A stretch of DNA of 64,000 bases from Alisma plantago-aquatica (taxonomy: Eukaryota; Streptophyta; Magnoliopsida; Alismatales; Alismataceae). Made by a program: the position numbers and the translations under genes. Where the stretch lies: assembly GCA_963693085.1 (NCBI GenBank), contig OY856409.1, forward strand, positions 525,597,303-525,661,302. The letters run 5' to 3'. The notes beneath the pieces are model-generated. The model was not told where the DNA came from. It searched no databases and saw only the letters and a list, made by a program, of their open reading frames with translations. Of this stretch, positions 32,650 through 44,098 are shown piece after piece; positions within the stretch are counted from its first letter, which is position 1; each line of letters begins with the position of its first letter.

Positions 32650-33906
32650 GGGAAATTATTCCATCACGCGCGCCCTGTGCAAACGCGCATCACGCGCAAG
32701 CTGGGCTGGTTTGGTGGAGGGGGAAGGTGGTTTATGGGCGATGACGTGGCATGTTTTAATTGGTTAGACAGATAAGGGTTGTGTAATATGCAAATAAATG
32801 TGTTTTTCTTATAATTTTTGAACCGTAATGAATTTTTTAATGAAACAAAGACCATTGGATTCGTCATGAAAAATGCATTCAAACAAGACTAATATTGATA
32901 TATTTTTAATAAAAAAAATATAAAAATGATATGAATGCATTATTCTGGATGTCAATGAACCATGTAGGCGTCAAATAACTATATTTGGGTATCATTTGCC
33001 ATTTATGAGTGTCTTTAGCCATTTGTGGGTGTCCTTATGATTTTAGGTGTCAGTGAACCATTTTAGGCGTCAAATAACCATATTTAGGTGTCATTTGTCA
33101 TTTATAGGTGTCATTAGCCATTTGTGGGTGTCGTTATGATTTTAGGTGTCAGTGAACTATTTTAGGTGTCAAATAAATATATTTGGGTGTCATTAGCCAT
33201 TTATGGGCGTCATTAGCCATTTGTGGACGTCATTATTATTTTAGGTGTCAGTGAACCATTTTAGGCATCAAATAACCATATTTGGGTGTCATTAGCCATT
33301 TATTAGTGTCATTAGTCATTTGTGGGAGTCGTTATAATTTTAGGTGTTAGTGAACCATTTTAGGCGTCAAATAACCGTATTTGAGTGTCATTAGTTATTT
33401 ATGGGTGTATGCGCGTCGTTATAATTTTAGGTGTGAGTGAGCCATTTTAGGCGTCAAAAATCATATTTGGGTGTCCTTAGTCATTTATGGGTGTCATTAG
33501 ACATTTGTGGGCGTCGTTATAAATTTAGGTTTCAATGAACCATTTTTGGGCGTCAATTAACCATTTTGGGTGTTAATAATCATTTATGGGTATGAGCACC
33601 ATAGTTGGTTGTCAATTAACCTATATATATCATTTTTTAATTTTTTTTTATCTCAAAAATATATCAATATTAGATTTGTTAGATTGCATTTTTTGTAACG
33701 AAACCAACGGTTTTTGTTTTATTAAAAAATTCATTACGGTTTAAAAGTTATAAGTGAAACAAATTTATTTGTCTTTTGCATAATTCTAAAAAACCCACCC
33801 AATCACATTCTGCCACGTATTGGCGGTTTGGGGGTTTGTTTGCAGCTGGTTTGGGCGCGCGTAATGCCGCGCGTAACCCAGCGTGAGCGTGCCGAGATCT
33901 TAGTCC
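32650..33906. mobile_element. Mutator-like non-autonomous foldback element
   Basis: 1257 bp, flanked by a perfect 9 bp duplication TTATCATAT (32641-32649 and 33907-33915), the size typical of Mutator-like elements. Terminal inverted repeats are long, about 260 bp (32650-32925 and 33645-33906), roughly three-quarters identical, with shared words such as AACCGTAATGAATTTTTTAA and AATATTGATATATTTTT. Ends start GGGAAATTATTCC and GGACTAAGATCTC. The interior (32945-33610) is a minisatellite; no transposase. It sits inside the F-box coding region. Confidence 0.88.
32945..33610. repeat. ~97 bp minisatellite inside the Mutator-like element
   Basis: About 6.5 imperfect units starting at GAACCATTTTAGGCGTCAAA (32956, 33053, 33151, 33251, 33351, 33438, 33536). 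Each contains a smaller repeat of the type GGTGTCATTAGCCATTTATG. Confidence 0.85.
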
Positions 33907-33961
33907 TTATCATATACAGGATATCATAGGGGAGTTGAGCCCAGCCTTCCTCTGCCGTCAT
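33907..33961 (-). pseudogene. F-box/DUF295 gene, 5' piece with start codon
   Basis: ATG at 33961-33959 (minus). It encodes MTAEEGWAQLPYDILY and then meets the Mutator-like insertion. Joined across the insertion it forms a textbook F-box start, WAQLPYDILYMITEYLL. 55 + 155 + 1134 nt from the three pieces equals 1344 nt, exactly 448 codons including the stop. No intron is needed. Confidence 0.88.
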
Positions 33962-34519
33962 GTGTATTCCAGTTGCTGGGAATCGGGTGAAAAAGGTGGC
34001 CTCTATGGCATCGCTGCTTGAAAATTGGTCTTTTCGAGAACGGAATCAGGAAAAGAGTTCAGCGGAAAGATGCAAAGAGTTTGCAGACGATGGAAGGTAG
34101 AGCGACCATATATATCCTGCGGAATCAAGTCTAGGTGCCGTCCGTTCTGGAAAGGAATTCCCTTTTTGAATTAGATTGACGGGTGCCGATTAGTACTAGG
34201 ATTGAGATTCTTGGGCAGCTATTCCTAGTAGGATTGCCTGGAGATAGGAGTAGGATTTGTACATATCAATCGGGTTATGATTGACGAAGATCAGGAAAAG
34301 AGTTCAGCGGATGGAGCCGGCGAGCGATGGAAGATACAGCAACCAGCAGGCAGATAAAGGCGACCATACATATATCCTGCGTAATCAAATATAGGTGGCC
34401 TCCGATTGGAAAGTCATTTCTAGTTTTGACAGATTGATGGGTGCCGATTCGCATTAGAATTGATGAGGGTCACGGTGTTGACTGTCGAGAAGGGAAAACA
34501 AATGAAAGACGCAGTTACT
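33962..34519 (-). repeat. F-box gene 5' flank with a diverged direct duplication
   Basis: Promoter side of the minus-strand F-box gene. Two diverged copies of a segment at about 34047-34205 and 34290-34465 share AGGAAAAGAGTTCAGCGGA, CGACCATA(C/T)ATATATCCTGCG-like and GGGTGCCGATT blocks. No clear TATA box was assigned. Confidence 0.6.
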
Positions 34520-35030
34520 GAGTTTGCTAAATGGTGATAAAATTCACGGTGATAGTGATGGTGACGGTGATGATGACAGTGACGGTGATAGGAAAATAAT
34601 TAAAATGTGTTGTTTGATAATATGTGTATGGTGACAGAGATGGTGATGGTGAAAATTTTTAAAAATGTTGTTTATTACATGGTTATAGTGATGGAGAGAG
34701 ATTTTAAAAAAAAAAACACCCTACATAAGTAAATATCATATTTATTAGAACGTTTATTTTGTACATTTGTCTAAATAAGTGGTGGAGTCTTACAAGAAAC
34801 TTCTTTCACCACGATTCACCACAATTCATCATGCTTTTTCATGGGGACAAAAATAGATCAGAATTCACCATGGATTCACCCTGCATTCACCATGATTCTC
34901 TATCACCATGACAAACACGATTCACCACAATTCATCGTGCTTTTTCATGGGGACAAAAATAGATCAGAATTCACCATGGATTCACCCTGCATCCACCATG
35001 ATTCTCTATCACCATGACAAACAAACAACA
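34520..35030. repeat. Foldback-type repeat with multiplied ends
   Basis: The left side carries three GTTTG...ATGGTGA-type copies (34524, 34605, 34667) with a GGTGATGG run. The right side carries two ~104 bp direct copies (34810-34913, 34914-35020), each ending in complementary TCACCATGACAAAC. This suggests a MITE-like inverted-repeat element. I could not fix a target duplication, so boundaries are approximate. Confidence 0.5.
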
Positions 35031-36589
35031 TTAACGTAGCTTAAATCCAATTCAAGAATCTGTTTTAAAATATGATGAATACTAAAATAGAGCATGGTTT
35101 GCAAATTGTGGATTTTTAATGTATTAATATAACAAATTTAACTGAAATAACCTCTTACGGCCTGGATACGGCCTCCTCAAAGCAAACGTCATGAACACCC
35201 CCGTGCCACGGTTTCCTGGTTTGCTCCAGAAACAGTCGCAAAAGCTTCTTCGTGTATTCACCTTTGCCCACCCTCTTCATGCAGCTGCCGTGTGCTCGCT
35301 ACATCCATTTCTCCGGTCGCTGCCGTCGATGTTCTGGATCGTCTCCTTTGGTTTGCCCGTTACTTTCACAGTAGCCGTTAGGCGAACATATCTCAGATGA
35401 ACAAAGCCGTTACCCAGTGTTCATCTGGACGCAGCTGCCTACCGCCGTTCGCTTTCACAGAAGTTACTTGAGGCAACAGCAGCAACGAATACTCGTTGCC
35501 TCGTCGGTACCCTGCCGGACGTTATGCAGGAGCTGGGAAACGAAACCCGTGTGGCTGGAGTAGCCGGAGTAGACGAAACATAAGTATGCTCCGCAGGCTG
35601 TTAATCCTCGCAGTGGCGTGGCCACAGGCAAGGCACGTGCCCGAATTGTCGCCATAAACTACAAACTTTTTCTTTTTAAAGAGAAACCCCGTCAAATATA
35701 TGAATTTATGGAAGTATAGTGTCCTACATGGTATCCTCCTCTGTGTTAGAGCGTGACTCGGTATTCAGTAAGGTAGATTACCCTTTCCTTCTATTTCCTT
35801 TGTGTGGTTTAAGCGAATACTATTTTGAATGAGATTAGAACTTTCAAAAAAATAGACGACGTCACTGATTAAGCGAGGAAGACCGTTATGACATGTTTCA
35901 CTGCCACTCGCCTAGTCTACATTGTGGCCTTGTTCACATCCTCTCCCATTGAATGGTCTAACTTTTCTCCTATACCATTTGGGATGAATTTTGACATATT
36001 AATGATCAAAACAATTTTGGCAAATTAAGGAAGAAGGTTTACATTTTGTAAGAATAATGTTTTATTTAGATGTTTAGTTAATTGCTAGACAGCGTTGGTT
36101 GGATTTTTTTCATTTTGTTCTTCTTGAACTTGCAAATTTATCGAGTAGTGCACAAATTCTCATATTTTTGGTAAGACATTGTTGATATTTTAGTTTTCTG
36201 ACTAGGAGTGTGAATTGGATATCGGCAACGTCCCCTTGAATGTAGAAATGTGCACATATGTAACACTTCATTGTAAAATTTATTCAAAAAATATGATATT
36301 TATGAACAATCTCATAAACTTCGAATATAGAATATTATCTTAAAATTATAATTTGTAATATTAATGGTCATGAAATATGTTCAACTTTATGTTTTTTCAA
36401 ATAATGATTATCTTTGTATATGTATTAGCAGAATAATTTGCACTTTATAGTATAGTACATGTTTACCGTTGTTTAACTTAATCTGATGATCTTTAGCATC
36501 AGACTCATTCTCAAGTCTTAACACAAATATTTTGAACTACAACTATGTGTGGTGTCTTCCGTGAATGAAATTCTTAGCTTTGGTATTGC
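35031..36589. other. Intergenic DNA with a G+C-richer island, no gene recognised
   Basis: 35160-35690 is less A+T-rich and has small frames on both strands (for example 35191-35400 plus, 35464-35655 minus). None has a recognisable domain or splice context. The rest is A+T-rich without structure that I can see. Confidence 0.4.
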
Positions 36590-36597
36590 CTATTTGG

Positions 36598-37043
36598 TAT
36601 GGTTGAGCATTAGAGTTGGTTAATTTGACTACGATTATTTGTTTACTGATTGATTTCTTCGATTAACTTGGTTAACCAAGTAACACTTCTGCAATATTGT
36701 TTGAAAGTACTCGTAAAGTTTTGAACAACTGTCATATCATAGTAGTATTGCATGTAAATATAACAGTGTATAGTTTGTGAAAACTTGACTAGTGTATAGA
36801 TGGAGAGGTTACTAAAATAAAAGTACAACTACATAGGTATATATATGTGTACGATAATTTTATATTCATAAATTAGGGTTATTCTAGTTAATTATGTTAA
36901 ACAAATAAAAATTAATTTTAAATGAAAACTATCCATTTAACCAATTAAGTGAAATAAATTAACTAAATGTGAATTAGCCAAACTGTCTGAACCAAATTAG
37001 CCATTCAGTTAATCGATTACTAACCAAATTCTGCCCAACCCTA
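36598..37043. mobile_element. hAT-like MITE
   Basis: 446 bp. The left end TATGGTTGAGCA pairs with the right end, whose complement is TAGGGTTGGGCA (10 of 12). Flanking 8-mers CTATTTGG (36590-36597) and CTATTTTG (37044-37051) differ at one position, fitting the 8 bp duplication of hAT elements. Arms contain further complementary runs (GGTTAATTTG-type). No coding sequence. Confidence 0.65.
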
Positions 37044-37302
37044 CTATTTTGCTTGGACAACATTCCCAAAATCCCCCAATGCCTTCCTACTAGTGGAGGG
37101 AGAGGCGCCTTATCGCTGCTAAGGAGTATGCTTAAACCCCACCACTGATAGGGAGTGCAATTGTGGAAGTGGGCCACTCGTGTTGGACTTGGGACTCAAT
37201 CACATGGAAGATAATTGTAAGGAGTGCAGGATCACCCCCTTATTAAAAATTTGAAGAATAAAATATCCATTCCAAACACACTTAAAGGTATGCTGGAATA
37301 GG
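37044..37302. other. Short intergenic spacer
   Basis: No gene or repeat recognised between the MITE and the next candidate element. Confidence 0.4.
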
Positions 37303-40073
37303 TGTAACATTTTCAAATTTCAATAAATGGTATTCAAAACAACCAAAGTGTAGCAACATAATAAAAATATTGGCTATATTCAATTTATCACAAGGTTATT
37401 ACAAAAGTACATCATAATATCCCATAAGAGTTTACATGTATGATACAACATAATGATCTAAGTAGAGGAAAATCTAAACCATAACAACTTTGTCTCCAAG
37501 CTTTAACTCCTTAAGCTAGTCCAAAACTTCATGCCTTATCATCCAAGTCCTTCACCTAGAGTTGGAAGCATACCCCAGTAAGAAGAGAAAATAGATGACA
37601 TCAACAAAGGTTGATATGTGCATACTAAATAAGAGATTGAGCAATATATGGAATAAATGACATCAAATATAAAAGGCTTCCCATAGAAATGATAAGGACC
37701 ACCCAAATGGGTATCAAGAGAAAAGAAATTCAAATCATATGATAACAAAAGAATACTTGCCATTAATAAAATATAAAGATTGTTCCACACAATAACATGT
37801 AAAGAATTAGGGCACACATCCCATATCATCAACATGCATGCATGTGAGATAAATATATTCCTAGAACAATATAAACACAAAGGCAGCCAAGTCTCATAAA
37901 CTTGAAACCTGATAGAGAAAGGAATACTACCATTCTCCCAAATATATAAAATATGGGCCAAGAATCACACATCTTGCCCGGGGTATGAGGTTCCTTTCCA
38001 TCCCAAAAGAGTAGGAAATATCACATCTGCTCGGCAGGAAATAACACATCTGTCATAAAAACTAATACAATTACACTACTTTAGTGCTACTGAATCACAT
38101 ATCATGTAAAATGTAGAGGCAAGTAGAAAGTATAGTCAGAATATATAAACTAGTCACCACATAAGTGACCAACATATATATCCACCTCATAAGTGGAAAA
38201 AAGACATCACATGTCATCTTTTAGAGTTCCATCATGAGCAAAGCATAAGATAAGAGTTCAAAAGAATATCCATGATCACATGATCAATATCAAATAAGGT
38301 AGTTCACATGAACCATGATTTAAAAAAAAGACATTATGTATAGGATAATGTCCATAGGACAAAGAGAATGAATAAGCATAGGTGAATTGCTCAACATAGA
38401 AGAATAGGGGATACATCATACATATACTTCAGAGACTAAACAATCCAAGTCAGTCCTAGATCCAAGTCTAGGCCTCCAAAGAACCTCTAGGGAAGGTGGA
38501 TAGGTCCAATAAGTAAGGTTCCCAAGCTTGGAGATGTTGGTTTCTCCAACAAAGCTCCTATCTCGAGCAAGAAACACCTTCTCCACTTTAGAGGTGAAAA
38601 CCCCTAACAAAAGAACATGGAGATGAGGTGTTTATGGGTTCTAGGTGGGGTTTCACCATGGAAGGCCATGGTTTCGACCTGGAGGAAGGTGGAAGGAAGA
38701 CTAACAACATGAGAATAGGAAAGGAAAGGAGGATACTTACTAGTTTTGGTCAAAATTACCAAGGAGGAGCTTAAGAAATCCTAAATAGAGAAATTTACAA
38801 TCCTATGAGCCTTCTTCACCAAGATAGGCACCTCCTTTTACCTTGGGATAGAACCTTCATGAAAAAATAGAGTATGAATGATTCTCTAAGCTAGAGAAAA
38901 TAAAGGAGAGAAAGAGGTTTCGAATTTGGAGTTGGGAAGGGGTAGATATGGCTATATAAAGAAATAGGTCAAGCATGAGGTGTCTATGAGACTTTCCATG
39001 TGTCATGTATAAGGGTGTCCATGGACATGCAAGCCTTTATGGATAAGGAAGAAGTCAAGCATGAGGTGTAAAGTTACTTTCCATGTGTCCAATGCTAAGG
39101 GTGCCTATGGACATGCAAGCCTTAATGGATAAGAAAGAAGTCAAGCATGAGGTGTCCATAGAGCTTTCCATGTGTCCTTAGCCTAGGGATTTCATGGCCA
39201 TACAAGTGGACAGCTCATAGAGGCATCTTGAATATCAAATGTCAATTTATGTACACTTATAGGCCATCCCAACCGACCTCCAATCAAAGAAATAACCCCA
39301 CTGGTCGATGGCTTCTAAAGATAAGCTCATTTATAAAGAGTGTAATCCCTAAAATGCCCTTAGAAGGAAACACCTTCAAACCAAGGTGCAACTAGGCTCC
39401 CTATATGGTTAAAAAACTATAGAATGGTAAGGGGATATATAAGTATTATAATGCATGTGACAATTTGCAAAGAAAACCTCCCAATAGGGTAAATTGCAGA
39501 AAAGTCCAGAATGTTCTTAAAATTACATAACTTGCACAAACAACATCCAAATTGGACCAAACTTCATCCACAAGTTATCTTTGATGTGTTAAATATTAAT
39601 TTTCCATTATTTACAAATTTGGAAGTTGTATAATCACATTATTCATTAATTATGCCTTTCACTCATTCTCTCCTAAACTTATCCTAATATTTCAAGGTTG
39701 TCCAAATTAGATGAAATTTAACATGTAGGCTAATTTTGATATGTAGATTTCGAATTTGAAGTTTGTTTCCACTTTTGATACTTTTTTTATGAGATATGTC
39801 ATATGGCCCATTAACAACTCATTATCTAAATTATTCATCCAATTAAGTTTCTTATATTCCTATTACCACCAAAATGAGTTATGTGGCATATTTTATGTAT
39901 CCATTATGAACCTAAGATTAATGTTAGAACATTAGGTTACATTAAGGTGATCTATACATACATTATCTCATTGGGGTTATACTAAACATCTATTTAGGTC
40001 TAACCTTCAACCTTATTTGGCTAAGTCCAAAATGTCAACTTCCAAGGTAGGGTTCGAGATCTAGTATGTTACA
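37303..40073 (-). mobile_element. Candidate solo LTR (2.8 kb)
   Basis: Both ends carry the inverted octamer TGTAACAT...ATGTTACA, a common LTR terminus of plant Ty3/gypsy elements. In minus orientation it reads TGTAACATACTAGATC...AAAATGTTACA. Flanking 5-mers ATAGG and ATAAC agree only at 3 of 5, so a target duplication is not established. There is no primer site, polypurine tract or coding region inside. Orientation is a guess from the commoner TGTAACATAC end. Confidence 0.45.
38970..39227. repeat. 86 bp tandem repeat, three copies
   Basis: Units start at CAAGCATGAGGTGT at 38970, 39056 and 39142, each with CTTTCCATGTGTC and GGACATGCAAGCC in the same place; the last is partial or diverged. Confidence 0.85.
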
Positions 40074-42478
40074 ATAACCTACTCATCTATTCTGGTGGCA
40101 CTCATGTTGCTCATGTCCTTTTCAATGAGACATAAGTGGCTCACAGGGGCAATTCCAATGGAATACTACTCTTCCAAGAGGGGCGAGCCATCCCTATTGA
40201 ATTTACCTTGATAGGAACTTCCTCAACGGTATGATGTCATCAGGGTATGAAAAACGGAAGGGATATGGTAGTTTCGAGGACAACTACTTAGCCAAATACC
40301 CTAATAAAATGTTAAGAGTTTGTCCCAGAAGCCCCGTCACTTTTTACTAAATTCCAAATCACCCCCTCTCCTTTGCTTAACTCCAATAAACCCCTCTCTT
40401 TCTCCAAACTTTATATACGACCTCTCATCCAAATTTATTACCGCAAATTCATCTTTTTTCTAAGGTATTTTCTAATTTTGTTGTGTTATTTACTTAATTA
40501 AAATGTGATATCAATAACTTCTAACATAATAACTTGTACATTATATTATAGTTATTTGGTTCTATATGATATTGGAAAATGAACATTGGATTCTAGGTTA
40601 TTAATTGTGTTTGTGTCATGGTAAGGATGATACAAAAACTCAACTGACCCACCCAATCCAAAAGGTCTAGGTTTTGAGGAGTCTATTTGGGCTTCAAATA
40701 GGCTATTGACAGGTGAAATTTAGTTTAGTTAGCATGGGTTGATTCAGGTATTGTTTATGTCTGGTTGGTTGTATCCAATTGAGGGTAGGTTGAGTATGGC
40801 TTGGACACATGAATTTATTTTTCTATTTTTGATAAGGACTGGACTATTCCCATGTAAATGTGAACTCAATCCTATCTATCCTAACCAACAAGCATTATAA
40901 AATATTTTATTATAAATACAAGTAAATAATAAAAGAAAAAATGTGAGAAATTCAAACCCTAACTTTCCTTGAATGAGACACGACCTGAATAGACTCAAAA
41001 TAAACTTGACCCGAACTTTATTGCCCTAAACTAAATTTCACCTGATAGGAGTCAACCCAAAATCCTAAGAGATCCCTAAAACCCTAGAATTTCCAATGTC
41101 GATCGGTTTGGTCAAAATTGTTTATTGTCATCGACTCTGTCACATTTATAGTTTGATAATCTAGAATCTAAATTTTGTTTTCCAATACTCTATATGTAAA
41201 AATAACTATATTTTCAATGTATTAGTTAATATAGTACAAGTATTAAATGTCACATTCTAATTAATGATTAACACTGTTAGAAGTAATACTCACATCATAT
41301 ATGGACCAATGTTCGTAGGCTGATATAAAATCTAGTTAGACATGGAAGTCTCTAAATTCATATCCACCTGTCACATATAAAGAAGATAGGTCTCTGTTGT
41401 ATCTATTATATTTTCAACACCATCAATATTGTCATCCATGTAATCCCCTTCTACGTGGAATTAGAGCATCGATCATAATCCTTGAGAGAAAGATAGTTCA
41501 TCATTCATTTGTAGGTGGATGCATGGCCCTGGGTGGTTTCTCTCATGGACATCTCCATTTCTCTCTCTCTCTCTGAAACGTTGTCATCATCGCCATCACT
41601 CTTTCTCTCTCTCTGAAGGGTTGTCAGCTATTGGTGTGCATGCCCAGAGAGTCAATCATATGATGATTGTTTTGGGGCATCATGTACTTGATTTGATAAT
41701 ATTATATGTAATTCTATTTGTTTTATTGTCTCATGTATGGAATGATGACACAAACATAATAGATGTCTAAAGAATGATGTTACTCGATGACATATATATT
41801 CAGGTTAAGCACCTGGACAATGAGATCATATGTCTGATAAGAGTACATAGATTCATTTTATGTCCCTCATCGAATATTATTGGGGTAGCAAAATAGACAA
41901 CAATAATACATAATACTAGAATGTTTGTTGACTGATGATATAGTCTTATTAGTCATGATATTTGATATCAAGTAAAACACAATGGTGATTGATAGAGAAC
42001 AATGTATCGAACAAACTCTCCTTGAGAGTGATACATGGAAACCATGGAATGGTAGTCAAAATCAACTCTCACAGTGATAGTCTTGATTGTGATTCTTAGA
42101 CCTAAAGTCGCATAGTCATCACATGTCATTCGATGAACTTGTACACCAATTATTGTGAATAATAATTGTCTTGAAGGTGGTACTTACATACACTGTGACA
42201 CATGGGGGTTGATTGTGAGTGATGTAGATGGGATTTATCCCTCCTACCTGAGTTGATCTCCTAGCCACTTGATAAGCTAGACTGAGAAACATATGGACAC
42301 ACTCGTGTGAGTCAATATGTGATATGTGAGCTCACATGCATCTTAAACAATCTTCTCTAGTTCAAGGAACATAAATTGAATGTTAAGATGATGATGATAC
42401 CATGCCTCATGTTCAATCTGGATATCTGAGACAAAGGAGCTATATAATCACAGTAACACTAATCACAGATGTAGGTCG
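40074..42478. other. Intergenic DNA, no gene recognised
   Basis: Contains a weak inverted repeat (CAGGTGAAATTTAGTTT at about 40711 and its complement at about 41027), hinting at another old MITE-like element. There is a (CT)n run at about 41558-41575 and 41602-41614. A plus-strand frame at 41519-41770 is low complexity. The last 5 bases, GGTCG (42474-42478), would be the left target duplication of the next element; its partner lies outside the window. Confidence 0.4.
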
Positions 42479-44047
42479 TGTTGACTCTAGGTCTAAATTG
42501 ACCAAACCCTTGTTTTGATGATGACTAAACCATTCCAAATTGTGTCTAATGTCTCTACTTGAGTGATTTTAAATTAGGTATAGACACTCCAAATGCCCTA
42601 ACTTGCTCATCTCAACATGGAGAAAAGACAAGTCAAAATCAATGCAAGTGTACTTTTATGGAATATGATGTAAATCTATTAGAATCATGTTTTAAATCAC
42701 ATGTAATGACTCTATGACTTGTAACTAATCTTAGAAATAATTAGGAGCACATAAATTAAATATTTAAGCACTTTAATGACATTTTCCAAAATTCATTACA
42801 GGCACTTTATCAGTCCAGTTACAATCTCAATCTATCGTTGATAGATTTTGAGAATGTCATGGTTCGATTGAGTTTCCTATACAAAGAACTCAACCGATCC
42901 TTGTACTATAACAAAACTAATTTATGTGACCGGTTGAGTTTCATCCAACATAAACTCGACCGATTGGTCAAATCTATTTTGTCGAACAGTGCATTCGATC
43001 GAGTTTTCCAAAAGTAAACTCAACTGATATCACTATATAGAATAGTGCCGAAAAGTATTTCTAGATGTTGTGGAGTTACAACAGTCAAAAATATATCTGT
43101 TGCAAGCCATAAAATGTCTAGTTTCATCCTTAAGTGTTCCCAAAGGCTAAGAGGCATCCCCAACTATAAATAAGACCCCTTGAGCTACATTATAAGGTTG
43201 TAGATTCAATGCAAAACTCTATATGAGGTTTCTAGTCTATAGTTGAGTGCATCCTATAGCCTCTTCTCTCTCTCTAAGCTTAATCACTTAATACATCCAT
43301 TAGAGTGAGTAGGAGACTTCTAAGAGAGATAGTCCTACATGTATATCTTGTGAGGCTCTCACTTCCACCACCTTCCAATCTCTCATTTCAACCATGAAGA
43401 TGAAGGTTCTCTCTCTTAGCTAAGAGAGGTGAAGAAAAATAAGGGAAGGAGTCCCTTGGTGAAGAACAAGGATAAAGACTTGGAGTAAGAGTGGATAAGC
43501 CCTTGGTGAAGACAGAAGACTCCTTGCTCAAGTGGGTAAGTCCTTGGTGAAAGCTTCTCCAAGTGAAGGTGAAGTCAAAGGTTGAATATCCAAGAAGAGT
43601 GGGTGATTCCTAGAAGGCCGAAGACTTGTGCAAGAGTGGGTAAGTCCCAGAGAAGGTTGAAGACTCATTGCAAAGTGGGTAAGTCCTTGGTAAGGTTGAA
43701 GACTCTTTGTATTGGATAAGTAAGTCCTTTGGTAGGTCATGTGTTGTAACTCTTATAGTGAATATATAGATGAAGACACACTTAGAAATCCTAGAGGTTG
43801 ACCTTTCTAGGTAGTGGACTGACATACTCCTAGTTTGGAGTATGGATCCACTCTACATAGCTTGTCACTTGGTGCTTTTTCAATCTCTCTCTCGCTTTCT
43901 ATGTATGTTTTAGTTGCACTCAAATTTCCTATTTAGAAATCTTATCTTGTGATATAACTTGAAGGTCTAATGATTTTTGTTTAAGTGCATTCAGCTCTAT
44001 TCACCCCCCCCTATAGAGCATACATTCATCCATCCTAAGATCCAACA
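42479..44047 (+). repeat. 5' LTR of TR-GAG copy 2
   Basis: 1569 bp, TGTTGACTCTAGG...GATCCAACA. U3 (42479-about 43160) contains GGTTGAGTTT/AAACTCGACC-type hairpins at 42830-43030. TATA-like CTATAAATAAG is at 43164-43174. R/U5 carries an ~45 bp minisatellite with GTGGGTAAGTCCTTGG and GAAGACT (43440-43740). Confidence 0.9.
43164..43174 (+). promoter_or_regulatory. TATA box of TR-GAG copy 2
   Basis: CTATAAATAAG, conserved in the 3' LTR at 54088-54098. Confidence 0.6.
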
Positions 44048-44048
44048 A

Positions 44049-44061
44049 TTGGTACCAGAGC
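44049..44061 (+). promoter_or_regulatory. Primer-binding site of TR-GAG copy 2
   Basis: TTGGTACCAGAGC one base after the 5' LTR end. It differs by one base from the tRNA-Met-type site TTGGTATCAGAGC. Confidence 0.85.
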
Positions 44062-44098
44062 AGGTCTTCTCCAAGTATACTTCCACAAGTAGGAGAAG

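Noticed and set aside
40081..40330. Plus-strand stretch with a protein-like feel (for example GRAIPIEFTLIGTSST).
   Set aside because: Interrupted by stops, no start, no domain recognised; could be chance or a very old fragment.
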